Shown piece by piece: positions 42,326-53,230 of a DNA stretch of 64,000 bases. Position 1 is the first letter of the stretch. Each line of letters begins with the position of its first letter. The translations under genes and the position numbers were made by a program. The notes beneath the pieces were generated by a model. The model did not search any database. It was not told the origin of the DNA and was given only the letters and a program-made list of their open reading frames with translations. Origin of the DNA: Diphasiastrum complanatum (taxonomy: Eukaryota; Streptophyta; Lycopodiopsida; Lycopodiales; Lycopodiaceae). The stretch is taken from assembly GCA_029204225.1 (NCBI GenBank), contig CM055095.1, positions 61,671,910 to 61,735,909 on the forward strand, read 5' to 3'.

Positions 42326-42924
42326 GTTGCAATGACCTGGTCCTTCTCTTTCAACCTGTTCCAGTGCACAAAGCACTCTTTTGAGATACAACAAATGTTT
42401 CCAAAAAGAAATCACAAAGATATGGAACCTCTCGATTCTCTTCTAGCACTTGTATGTAGCAAATCAACACAGAATATAGAAAATCTCGATCAACCTATGA
42501 TCTATCCTCAATCTAATGACTCTTGCCACTTTCTAAGATTGAAACAAACTCAAATGAAGTTCAATAACCTCACAATCTAGATTTCCAATCAAAATTAGGG
42601 TTTTGACAAAATCACAAAAAATAAATTATTTCAAATTCTACATGCAATTGCCTAAAACTTGATATGCAATCTTGTAGCCTCAAGTGAGAGCTATCTAATG
42701 CATCCAAAATCGGCTATTTCCAATAAGTATCGTGTAAAATCAAAATTCATCAAGTTCTATAACCTAAAGTGAGTTTTGATCTACAAAAGATCCAATTTAC
42801 ATATGCAAGAAACTCGATTTTTGGATAGAAATCAATCTAGCATGCTCTAGCATTGATATCTTCACCAAATCATTGATAGATGTACTTGATCCTTTCTCAA
42901 CTTGCAACACAAGCTCTGATACCA
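42326..42924 (-). other. E5 leader and primer-binding site
   Basis: The leader is homologous to those of E7 and E1. TGGTATCAGAGCTT on the minus strand at 42911-42924 is the initiator-Met primer site. Confidence 0.8.
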
Positions 42925-43564
42925 TGTGAGGAATTTTAGATCAATTAAGATCCAATTCCATAAAATGATCTTGGGTTGGAAATAGATCAAATATACCAAT
43001 CTTGTCAATGTGGAAAAATCAACATCTACTTAATGAAAGAGATGCAAACTCACTAAGAACCTATTCAAACATCAAACATAAGATATGATGAAGTTGCTGT
43101 CCGTACAAAAACAGTAAGCTACTGTATCTCACACGTGTGGATCCGAAAATAGCATATAATAAGCATTCTACACACAACATTGCAAGATATTACCAATATA
43201 GTGCACTAATGGATAGTAAAACCCAAAGAGAACCATGTATAAGCATGAATGAGATAAGAGAGAGATAATGTCTTCTCTTCCCATGAGTTACATTCTTTTA
43301 TAGCAGGTCCAAACCTAACTTTGAACTTTGGTTTCCCTCCATAATAAAAAATCTAGCATTAATGAGGACTAGATTCCAATTCAAACTTGAATTTCTAAAA
43401 CGCGTGTTCTATAGTTTCCCACACTTTTCAAAAGTGTTTATTCAAATGCTTTTAGACTAATATAGCTTTGAAAAGTCAAACTCTAAGTCTAATATGAAAA
43501 TTGGCCTAAATTGCCAAATATACAAATATGACTAAAATAACAAAACTAGTTGAAATCTTTCACA
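42925..43564 (-). repeat. 5' LTR of E5 (640 bp)
   Basis: TGTGAGGAATTT...GAAATCTTTCACA in plus-strand reading, so TGTGAAAGATTTC...CCTCACA on the minus strand. This is the best-preserved E-family LTR and has standard TG...CA ends. It carries 'cacacgtgtgg' (CACGTG-like) near 43131. Confidence 0.85.
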
Positions 43565-44410
43565 AATCGCCCCTTGGGTAGTGTACTGGTTTTAGTTGGA
43601 TCTGTCAATGATGAAGGAGGCGAACCTAGATGGGCTAATGCTGAGGCTGTAGAGGCAAAAACATCCAAAACTTTGAGGTCAATTTTCTAGAGTAGGGTTC
43701 ACGGTCTGGTTAGTGTGTCTCTAGAACTAGAGAATGTACTAAGAACAAAAAAACAATTGAGAAATTATTCTTCGATAAAAATGTCACATCGAGGATGACG
43801 ATTGGTTTTTCCTAAGTTCTACTACTAAGGACATAAGTGATTCAAGGGGGGGAAAATGTTGTATCCATGTCATGTATTGAGGATTCGAAACAATCCTTGA
43901 TGTGAATACAATGTTTTCAGCAGGTAATGATGGCCTAAATTTGAGTTGGGCAAACTTAGATAGTAAGATTTGCACATCTAGGGAATGCAAACAGGTTTTA
44001 AAGGTTTTTCCTTAGTAAAATTTTCATTTTAAGATTTGGGTTCGCCCCCCTGATATGTTGTAGTTTAATGTCTACTGGGTCTATGGTGAAGCAGGTGAAC
44101 CTGGATGTCAAGGTTTGGGCCTCAAAAAACCCCTTTGAAAATGCAAAACCTGTTTGGCAGCTTGTTTCTAGGTTCACACAGTCAGTTATGGGAGGGCACT
44201 TTCACAACGAGTTTTAAAACAAATTAGAGGCTATTTTTTTCTCTGTTTTGTGGGGAGATATTAGTTTAATGATAGGCACACACATCCATATGCTCAAAGC
44301 ATCCAAGATGCATAATTTTTTTCACAAAATAGCCACTAAAAACTAGTGACCAGTCCCTACAACAAAAGCAAGTAAAATAAGTAGAAAACAATAAATGTTG
44401 GCAAGCATTT
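43565..44410 (-). other. Leader of gypsy element G3, interrupted by E5
   Basis: This is 0.85 kb of untranslated DNA downstream (minus strand) of a TGGCGCC primer site. The frame 43784-43990 is not recognisable. E5 lies directly to the left, so it probably inserted into this leader. No repeat array like that of G1 is present. Confidence 0.5.
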
Positions 44411-44431
44411 GGCTCCCCGTCAATGGCGCCA
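44411..44431 (-). other. G3 primer-binding site, TGGCGCC type
   Basis: The minus strand reads TGGCGCCATTGACGGGGAGC, one base from the LTR end. It resembles the G1 primer site and those of Athila/Tat-group elements. Confidence 0.75.
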
Positions 44432-44432
44432 A

Positions 44433-45366
44433 TGTTGTCAAGAAGAAGAGGGGCTTGATCCTAGGAGCCTTGGAGATGCTCACACAACAAAAAGGGGCTC
44501 TACTTGCAAGTAAAGTTGCAACAAACCATAAACATAACCAACTAGCATTTTAACTTTTCCTCTCTCTTTCCTTTCTCTCACACACTCACATCCAGACACA
44601 CACTCTCTTTCTCCCTCACCTTTAACTTAGGACTCCATGCCCTCCTACTCTCTTGCTACAAGCATAACTTAAATAAAAGACATTCCAAGATTAGGCATAC
44701 ATGCTAAAAGGGGCTAAGATAGCCAAACTTAGAAAGAAATGCATCACACACACAAAGTTACACTAATAGTAGCCAAACACCACATTTAGCACATATGGAT
44801 CCAAAATAGCAGCACTTAGCTCTCTTGCATTAAGGATGGAAATTACATACAATGAGCTTTCTTTTATAGAAGCTTTGTAGAGTTCACTTTCCACATTTGC
44901 TTATGGGACAAGACATTTCAAGTCTCAAAATATAATGCAAGTTCCTTTTTGGAAACTTGACTTTGACTTTTACATACCTTTTTAAGTTTAAGTTTAAACC
45001 TTGAGACTTGCCAAAATTGTTTCCTTGCCCCCAGTGACTAATGGCACCACAAGTTGGACTTACACTCGTAGGATGCCGAACCGGGGCCTAACATAACTAA
45101 ATATTGACATGCTCTTCAAGATGAGCTTATACACACATGATGCCATACTTGGGCCACTAATTACACAAAATTGATTACCAAAATTATTATATACACAGGC
45201 TCCTTCCATGCAAGGTGCTTCTTCCCTCAATTCTCCCGAGCTCCATTGAAATGCCCCTTAGGCGTTGTATTCCAGCCTCTACAACCGCCCATGTATTAAG
45301 TTAGTTTTGACTCACCCCCTTGCATCAAAGTTGTTGACACCCATTGGCCTGATTGGGGCTCCTACA
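44433..45366 (-). repeat. G3 5' LTR
   Basis: It starts TGTTGTCAAG beside the primer site. The right end is put at 'ggggctcctaca' (45366), which gives TGTAGGAGCC...CTTGACAACA on the minus strand. The right end is chosen only for its CA/TG ends and could be off. It contains 'acttacactcgtaggatgcc', related to the 'GCAGGATGCC' block of the LTRs at 1-429 and 26060. Confidence 0.55.
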
Positions 45367-46638
45367 ATTATAAGCATCCCATGCTACTAGCCATTGTACT
45401 TGGCTCTCATGGAGACTCATCTCTATGACTAAAAACACATCCTTATCGACACATGCTCATACCATCCACCCACTCCCCAAGTAGATTGAATGAATCATAT
45501 ATAATCCTCCCACTTCTATATATATAATACAACTGGGTCCTACCACAAGGATAGTCCAAGGTTGCCTCTGTGACACGAGGCAGCCATGTGGCACTTAAAA
45601 TATATAGACAATGTCCACCTAGCGTCCCTCAAGGATTTCCTTGTGAAGTTAGGAAACATGTATCCTAGTTTTGTCATGAAGCATGAATATAGTTTCGATG
45701 GTCAAATCTACTCGAATGAATGCACTTCGGCAATGATATGCATAGAATCAAAAAATAGATAACTTATCAAATCCTAAAGGGTTTTATTTTTATCTCGAAA
45801 ATTGAAAAGGTTTTGACATCATGATTTAAAACGAAGTTGTTAGATGGTCAAAGTCTCTTGCAATAGGGAAGCTCAGCAATGTGGGTTGGTGGGTGGGTGA
45901 GGGGGCTAAGGTATACATGTAAACAATGACAAGTTCATTATATGAATCCATGTTAAGTAATAAGAATGAAAGAGATTGGTCTTTTCATTATAAGGGAGGC
46001 CAGGACCCACCCAGGGGCTAGGGTCCATTTTTTCTTTATTATATTATTAAAAATTAAAATGAAAGAAAGTACAATTACATAATGATTTGAGATGGTGTTG
46101 TAATTATTATTGATTTTTTAAAATAAAATGAAATGGATGATTTTTTACAACAATTTTAAACATGCAAACAATTTGGGGTTTAGGAAGAAGTGCTGAAGGG
46201 TGAAGGTGAGCTTTGAAGTGCTGCACTGCCTTTCATCAAACTTCAAGTGTCAGCCGTAACAAAAACGTGCGAAAATTTGTTTAAGAGAAGTTTCAATTTT
46301 AATTTATAGTGTGAAAGTGATCGTTCGTCATCTGCCATCGATCGTGATCGACGGATCGAAATCGAACACAGGCACGTGTTTAGGTCGATTTAGACACGTG
46401 CTTATATATTCTACTCGGTAACGGAAACGCGGAACACTGCTCCCCATCAAACCCGTCACGGTTCACCGACCAGAAATAATAGAGCTCCGGTGGCCGGAGT
46501 TCTGGGGAGCCTGGGTTTTGAAGGCCTTCTAAGCCCTTTTCAACCAATTTGCTTTTCGTAGGCATTCACTGCTTTCATTTTGATCCTCGTCACAGTTCAC
46601 ATACATTTAAAAACAGAGAGATTTTTGAAAGCAGAGAA

Positions 46639-46665
46639 GGGGGGGGGGGGGGGGGGGCGGGGGGG
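46639..46665 (+). repeat. Poly-G run
   Basis: 19 G, one C, then 7 G. A second run of 22 G lies at 46833-46854. Confidence 0.9.
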
Positions 46666-46832
46666 TGGTCTCAGGGCATTTGGCCTCCCCAGGCTAAAAG
46701 GGGCCAAGGATTTTGACCTTCTTAGATGTAATTTTTATTTGTATATATTTTTAAGGTAGGCTTTTAATGTGCAACTTCCAACTAGGTGCATGTAAATTTG
46801 TTCTTTTCCCCACAAATTTTGGTGTGGAATTT

Positions 46833-46854
46833 GGGGGGGGGGGGGGGGGGGGGG
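46833..46854 (+). repeat. Poly-G run
   Basis: 22 G in a row, 170 bp after the first run and on the same strand. Confidence 0.9.
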
Positions 46855-48407
46855 AGGTGGTTTTGCCAAAGCACCTTGTGCGGTGTAATAAACACCAAGT
46901 TTATTTATTTAAATTTAATTTTTAAAATTTTGTATGTGTAAAAATTTGAACAAGCTTTTGACCTGTAAAGCCATATTCGACTTTTTAAAAACAAAAAGCA
47001 ATACTTTACTTATATATGAGGTATTTATGGATGCGTTTATTTTTAATTTTTTTAAGTGACTGATTTCTTTGAATTAAGGGTCTCCAAATACAAAGGACAA
47101 AAAACATGTAGGTTATTACGTTTAAGTAGAGTCACAATCATGGATGTTACACCTATGAGTATCTTGCCAGAGAAAAGAGCATGAAAAGGGCGTAAAGCTC
47201 GTACTCGAGAATTGATCTACACAATGCTTAAGCTTTTGTGGGTGTAGTGCCCTTCTTAGGTGAGCTACATGAGATTTTGGGAGTGTAATTCCTTGCACAA
47301 ACAAATCATCAGGTCTTTATTAAGGGGGGGTTGGTCTTTGGCCCAAGACATTCCACCCCAAGATGGTTGATGTCGTAGGGCACTGTCTTGAGCATGACAG
47401 AAGACTCGAAGTAAATGGGCCTTCAACCACATAATGCCTAAGTACGTCTTTCGTTTTATAGCTATTAGGTCTTTATTTATTTATTGATAACATATTATTA
47501 CAGAGGTCACTTATCACATGCATGTTCTATCCAAATGTTGGGTTTTAATCATTCATAGCCATCCACATGCATATTTCACCCAAGGGTGTTTGATTTAAAA
47601 AACACATGAAAATAATGTTTATAAAAGTGTGTCAAAATTACAAAAATAGTCGAGCACTTGGCATTTCATATTAAGCATAAAGCCAGATCCTAAGCATTTG
47701 TGGGCCCCCAAAGGGCGCAAACCTCAAACTTCGAAGCTTTACCCTACATAGGTTTCATTCATTTATTTCCTAGTTAGTCACAACTTTTTGTCTTTACAGT
47801 GGATGTGGGTGTTGTCAGCTTTACAATGGTCTAATGAACAATATAAAATTTTGCTCATGATGCCTTTTAATATTCATTGCCACATGTATTTTTAAGAAAT
47901 TGTAGAATACGATGTCGTAACCAACTAAATGTGAGAAAATTGAGTGAGAGCTTTATGAATTCATGTTAAAAATTAGAAGTATTCGAGATTTTTTAGAGAG
48001 AAGATACCCACAAAAACAATTACTCTAGATTCTAGAGTGTTGCTTTGCACTATGAAAACCTAAAAGCGAAGAAAATATGTCATGATAAAAGTCCTTTCCA
48101 TTTCACACCTTAAAAAATTAAAGTAAAGAGTCTTTAGATGTCTTTCAAAAAAAGCCGATAATAAAAATTTGACATTATTCTCAATTTTTTTTATAATTTG
48201 CAGTATATTTAAATGTAAATTAATTAATTGGCTTATTATTTTTTATTTCGCCCTTTTCTTTGATGGGTTGAAGGGTTATTTTCTTTTTTGGGTGGGTTGA
48301 AATCTCAAAAATATTGCCGGCCGTCTGGCCCGAGGATCTGTCGGAGATTCTGGCCGGCTGCCGGCCGGCAAACGTGCGACATTGCGGCTCGGCGCGCACT
48401 GCGGGGA

Positions 48408-48598
48408 CACGTGGACCAAAAACAAGGAATGGTGGCGCCCCCGCGCATTTGACCATTGGAAAGGCCCCTCGATCTTGACGGCACTCTATAGCTTAAAGCC
48501 CACACGGTTGGATCTCACTATCGAGTATCGACCTTCAGATTCTGCCACGTGTTGATCGTGAGCCATTGAGAATGCTCCACGTGTCAGATTGCCACGTG
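48408..48598. promoter_or_regulatory. Cluster of four CACGTG boxes upstream of the ERF gene
   Basis: CACGTG occurs at 48408, 48546, 48578 and 48593, the last three within 53 bp and in the contexts GCCACGTGTT, TCCACGTGTC and GCCACGTGGA. A further ACGT core is at 48641. These are G-box/ABRE-type sites bound by bZIP and bHLH factors, commonly in abscisic-acid or light responses. They lie about 0.8-1.0 kb before the ERF start codon in an unusually GC-rich stretch (48310-48640). That they act on this gene is inference. Confidence 0.6.
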
Positions 48599-48639
48599 GA
48601 TAGATCCGATCGCTTTGGTCGGGTCCAAAGGGACGCCGC

Positions 48640-49401
48640 ACACGTAATAGTTGCTCACTCTTCCAGATCCAGTCTTCACAGAAAAAAAGAAAAAAAAAAC
48701 AGTTGCATTCCAGCGAGGATGGAGCTTCGAGAGAGAGAGAGAGAAAAAGGGGGGTTTCGAGAGGGACAGAGAGGAGATGAAAGAAAGGGGAGGGAGGAGA
48801 GGATCAAAGAGATGGAGGGGAGAGGGGAGGGAGTATTAGAGTGCAAAAGGTCCCAAAAAGGACAGGATTTTCTCCATTTTTGTCATTCAGTTTGATGCTT
48901 TTAAGGAAATCCAGACTGGGTCTAACTTCTTATGAAACGTGCCTCATCCCACAGTCAACCAAGAAGGCAAGGCTGGCATGAATTCCTGGGATATATTTCA
49001 GAGATTGTGACAGTGGGAGGGACAGAGTTCAAGCCTTGAGGTATCTGAAATGTGACTGAAGTCAGAGGCAGAAATTCAAAGTAGAAACTCTTCGATATAA
49101 CAGAAGTCGTGTGGTTTATCCTCCCTTTTTGTGATTTGAGAGGAGGAAAGGAAGTTGGGTTTTGGGATTTGGACGAGGTTGGATTTTGGGTTGGGTGTTT
49201 GAGCTGCCTATGAATGTCAACCCCTTGAATTGGAGGATTGGAATTTGGAGGATTTGGGCTGTGTTCATATTTGCATTGGCAAGCAAAGTGGGTGAAAGCT
49301 TTAGCTGAGAAGTTGCATTTGCTGCCAAGATTGATTCAGACCAGAAGGAAGGAGAATTCTCACCAGAATTCTCAGCAGCATCAGCAGCAGCGGAGGAAAC
49401 A
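48640..49401 (+). promoter_or_regulatory. Proximal promoter or 5' untranslated region of the ERF gene
   Basis: Purine-rich with a (GA)n run at about 48731-48745 and AG-rich stretches to 48835, common in plant 5' leaders. The open frame 48566-48895 through it is low-complexity (Arg/Glu/Gly) and not a gene. A short upstream ORF is at 49210. The transcription start cannot be placed by eye. Confidence 0.4.
49210..49308 (+). CDS. Possible upstream ORF of 32 codons
   Basis: ATG at 49210 opens a 32-codon frame ending TGA at 49308, 93 bases before the main start. The peptide has a Trp/Ile-rich hydrophobic stretch (IGIWRIWAVFIFALA). If it is in the transcript it could lower translation of the ERF protein. 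No conservation evidence is available and a chance ORF is quite possible. Confidence 0.25.
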   Translation: MNVNPLNWRIGIWRIWAVFIFALASKVGESFS

Positions 49402-51100
49402 ATGGCAAACACATGCTTTGAGACTGTTACTCATATTCCCAAGGATTGGAGCGATTTCGAGATGCAATCTTACTTCAACTCAGATAGCAATCATCTATCT
49501 GTTCTCAATTCCAGAAATGTAGACCTGGATGCAGAGAGATCGCTCATGGTTTCTACTCTTTCTCATGTGGTTCAAGGTGGGAGTAAGTTGGAAGCACAAG
49601 GCCTTGAACCAGGCTGTTCAATTTACCAAGAACCGTCTCTTATACATTCACCTGGGAGCGGCAAGAGATTTAGGGAGGAGGGAATGATCTCCAGCTCCCG
49701 GGAAGTTGCAGATTACTTGCAAGGAGGCTTCTTCTCAGGTCAGACTGCCGCACAAAGTGTGTCCCATTGGAGCAACTTAGCTCAGTCCTCTTTGCCGGTT
49801 GAATGGCAAGCCAAGAAATACAAACGCATTGCAGAGGAAAACATAGATCGAATTGGATATTCACCTGAGCACTCTTCTTCCAGCTCGGATTCTGGAAAGA
49901 CCTTGGATCAACCACAGCACCCTTTTGCATATAACCTCAAAGGTATCTATTTATTTGCTATAGTTTCAATCTTTTCAATCTCTGTCATTATCTCGCTCTC
50001 GCCATATCAATCCATTGTGGATCTAAACAGGCCGTTGCCTTGCAGAGGACCAAGAGACTGCAACATGCGAATGTACTCAAGCGTCCGCGGCTGTTTTATC
50101 TGTTGATCCTTCTGTGGAAAAATTGACACTGGATGACTCTGCTGGCAGCTCATCCCGGCATATTCCTGCTGCCAGAAGGCGTCGATATCGCGGCGTGAGG
50201 CAGAGGCCGTGGGGAAAATGGGCTGCAGAGATCCGTGACCCCAAAAAAGCAGCTCGAGTATGGCTTGGCACGTTCAACACCGAAGAGGACGCAGCTCGAG
50301 CATATGATGCTGCAGCAGTGAAGTTCCGCGGAATCAGAGCTCGTCTCAACTTCCCAGATGATCCGCACATCTTTTCTGATTTTAGGTTGGAATTCGGCTC
50401 CTCTTCTGCTGATCAGCCATCAGATATAACACCAGCTGCATCCATGCCAATGGCATCGCCACCCACCTCGTTTCCTGAGGATCCTTTGAGTCAGACCTAC
50501 AAACTCTCAACTCAGCTCCCAAATGCAGACCGATCTCAGCTTGTTTCTCCGTCCACCTTCTCTTTGCTATCTTCAATCAATTCCGACGATGTCGGATTCC
50601 AGCAATTCGATGAGCTTTCTGAGTTTTCATTTTCTGCTTTCTTAGATCTTTCATCTGATCCCATCTCTCTGCACAAACAAATCCCAACAACCCTGGAAGA
50701 CACAAAGGAATTGCCACTGCATAACGAATCTCGCTCCCAAACTGATTTGGAAAATTCTTCTTTATGGCAAAGGCGAAGATCAGCCTCTCCAACACCATCT
50801 ACTCTTGCAATTGATCAGTTGAACCTGCAGCCAGAAAGCAGTTTTCACTTACTCCAAAATTCAAGCAGCATATCTACAGAGCTTATGGGCTCAAATGTTG
50901 AGGCAAATGAATTGTGGCAGCAGACAGCCACCACTGATCTTCAAACACAAACACAAACTCAAGCACAATCCCAGGTGCCATGCAGTAACCCAATTCTATC
51001 CTTTGAGCAGATCTTTGCTCAATCTCCAGCTTGGAGTCCAACTCAGCTAAGACTGTTATTTGAAGATCCTTTTCCTAGAAACACCAATCTAGACCTCTAG
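49402..51100 (+). CDS. AP2/ERF transcription factor, ERF group X (ABR1/ERF113-115-like), two exons
   Basis: Exon 1 is 49402-49942 (ATG 49402) and exon 2 is 50046-51100 (stop TAG), giving about 531 aa. The intron has GT at 49943 and keeps the frame. The acceptor could also be AG at 50030, adding five residues. The DNA-binding AP2 domain is at about residues 228-286 ([19 protein letters not shown] ... RVWLGTF ... [14 protein letters not shown] ... LNFPDDP). WAAEIRD, with Ala and Asp at the two subgroup positions, marks ERF rather than DREB, so a GCC-box target is likely. [13 protein letters not shown] and an N-terminal [14 protein letters not shown] motif (residues about 48-61) fit group X. Flanks are basic before the domain and Ser/Gln-rich after it, suggesting an activation region. 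It is probably nuclear and stress- or hormone-related (family knowledge). It is the only intact gene in the window. Confidence 0.9.
49943..50045 (+). other. Intron of the ERF gene, with two in-frame acceptors
   Basis: GTATCT donor; acceptors CAG at 50030 and CAG at 50045. The two differ by 15 bases and both preserve the downstream frame. A pyrimidine-rich stretch precedes the first. The codon is split after its first base. The intron is 88 or 103 bp, short but normal for plants. Open frames run through the intron on both sides, so the splice is deduced from protein continuity. Confidence 0.75.
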
Positions 51101-51724
51101 TTATACAACTGATTGCTGATTTGAAGAAGCTAAAAGGATCCCTTCATCAAGACAATGATAAGCTCAAAAATCAACCCAAAGGCTGCCACATTGGAACCTT
51201 TGCATAATCTCCAAAATGTGTAGTTCATAGAATGTTAACTTGTACATGAGAGGAATGTTTGGTCACCAATCTTGTAGAATGTAGTTCTAGCTGATGTAAA
51301 ACATCATACCAACAGGAAGTGGAGGTCTTAATTCTCATATTGAAAGACAAAAGAGTGAAAAGTTTTTTCATCTGCATGTTTTGAAAACTATGCAGATGTT
51401 TACATTCCTTTATTATGTCACTATTTTGCCCCCCAAATAGAAGTAGAAACTAGCTCTAGCTTGGTCTACAATCTAGAGTATGGGATGAAAGTTTCTATGG
51501 CTAATGCAATTGAGTCTTGGCATGAACTTCATATGAACCATAACATGCACTTTGAAAAGCATAAGCATTTGAGAGAGTAAGTTATGGGTGATTTGCAAGT
51601 GAGATATGCACAAGTCACTAATTGCTTACACAACTCAATACTAATCTTAGGTTTAAGCTTCAATACTCTCAAAGTACTTTTTTATATGCATAGTCCAAAC
51701 CACCCAACCATTTTGAATCCTCAG
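51101..51724 (+). other. 3' untranslated region and flank of the ERF gene
   Basis: No AATAAA is evident in the first 300 bases. Plant polyadenylation signals are often loose, so the end cannot be placed. The last part before 51725 runs into the chromovirus relic. Confidence 0.4.
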
Positions 51725-53230
51725 AACCAGATGTGGATGTAACATTCTTGCCCCCCTCGAATTAGTTTTGTCCTCAAAAGTGGGACTTAGAGAAACTCTT
51801 CTTTATACTTTCAACTCTTTCTCATGAATCATCATCCTAAGGGCATTCTTTCCATTGGATTAAGTACTCAGAGATATATTGATTTCTCAATTGTCTATCT
51901 TTGGTTCTAAATACTCTTTTTGGTTCCAAATCTACACAGCTAAGTGATAAATCCTCCAAATGGGTAAGATCTTTATTAGATCCAACTATATCACCTTCAT
52001 GTGAATTTAATTTCAACCGACTTACATGAAACACTGGACTTGTCTTGAAGATCAACTTCGTAATATGAAAAACCAATTTCTTTTATAATCCAAAACGGTC
52101 CACACTGATATCTGGCAGACAATATATAATGTTTTCTTATATTTATAGTCCTATAATCTTTTGGAATTCTAATATATACGTGCTCATAAGATTTAAGGTC
52201 TTTGGCAGATCTCTTAAGATTAGCATAGTGCTTAGCTCTGTCTTGAGCACTACAGATACTATCACGTGCTAATTGTAACATTTCTTGCATATTATGTAGG
52301 AAATCAACAAATTTTTGGAATTGAATATACTTTGTCTCCACATTAACTGGTGATTTAGGTTGAAAATTGTACATAAGCATAACTAGATTATGACTTTTAG
52401 CAGAATATTTTGTATTATTGAAAAAAAAATCAATTAGATTAATACAATCCTCTCGTTGCCTATGGGACACATATGTTCTTTACATATTCTCCATGATCTG
52501 ATTAGTCCTTTTAGTTTGTCCATTTGATTCCATATGATTAGTAGATAAAACTAAGCGAGGTTTCAAGCTTATGGAATACAGCTGACCAAAAGTGACCTAT
52601 AAACTTAGGTTCTCTATCACTAACAATATCACTTGGTAGTCCATACAACCCGAATAAGACTTTCCACAAAGATCTAGGCTAAATTCGAAGTCTTTGTAGT
52701 TGACTTAAGTGGTATGAACATAGCTAATTTGTCCACTACAATCCAAATAGAATCATTTGTCGTTGGATCTTAGGAAGTCCAATTCAAAATCCATGGAGAT
52801 ACTTTCCACCTCTTCTGAGGGATATCTAAGGGATATAACAACTCTCCAACCTTTTATGTATTCTAATTTGGCAAGTTGATAGAGTTTACACTTAACCACA
52901 TACGACTCGACATATGGCTTGAGTTTTGGCCAATAAAACTCTCTTTTGACCAAGTCTAAAGTCTTGTGTATAATTAGATGACCTGCACATGGTATGTTAT
53001 GAGATTCATAAAGAATTCTCTTCTTTATCTCATCATCCCCTGGTACACAAACTTTTCCATTTCGAAATAGTAATCCATTTGGAATGGTGAACTGTTCCAC
53101 AATCTCCTTATCTTTCTTAGACAACTGAGTTGCCTGTGGATCTCAGTTCCATTCTCATTCATTCCGATCTTTATGAACTTCCATATCTAACCAAAATGAG
53201 AATCATTGTCATACTTTCTTCTTAATGAAA
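51725..53230 (-). pseudogene. Chromovirus G4: integrase and chromodomain relic
   Basis: Frame 53124-52753 has the gypsy integrase zinc-finger region (GLLFRNGKVCVPGDDEIKKR, HNIPCAGHLIIHKTLDLVKR, FYWPKLKPYVESYV) and ends KCKLYQLAK, where the second zinc Cys is Tyr. Around 52770 SMDFELDFL marks the core start. Frame 52470-51997 gives the integrase C-terminal part (RDSICSAQDRAKHYANLKRS, GPFWIIKEIG). Frame 52076-51837 ends VFRTKDRQLRNQYISEYLIQW and KECP, a chromodomain, with the following W..E part broken by TAG and TGA. Chromodomains direct integration to marked chromatin. RT is absent. Confidence 0.8.

Larger units (their letters stand above)
38793..43564 (-). mobile_element. Copia element E5 (E family), minus strand
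   Basis: The two LTRs (38793-39276 partial, 42925-43564 complete) are in the same orientation and flank RNase H, RT, integrase and a gag stub in correct minus-strand order, with a primer site at 42912-42924. The left LTR lacks its last about 150 bp (break near 38792) and its first about 10 bp beside the polypurine tract. Gag C-terminus and protease core are deleted. This is the only copia copy here with both halves of RT together with RNase H and integrase. Confidence 0.85.
45367..48300. other. Intergenic, no gene recognised
   Basis: AT-rich DNA without domain-bearing frames or LTR ends that I could pair. It contains two poly-G runs (46639-46665, 46833-46854) and two CACGTG hexamers 22 bp apart (46373 and 46395). 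The frames 46380-46565 and 47122-47304 (minus) show no family features. Confidence 0.5.

Noticed and set aside
48566-48895. Open frame of 109 codons before the ERF gene
   Set aside because: Low-complexity Arg/Glu/Gly translation of a GA-rich leader, no domain, overlaps likely promoter and 5' untranslated DNA.
49116-49412. Minus-strand frame of 98 codons over the ERF leader
   Set aside because: Overlaps the ERF start antisense and has no recognisable features.
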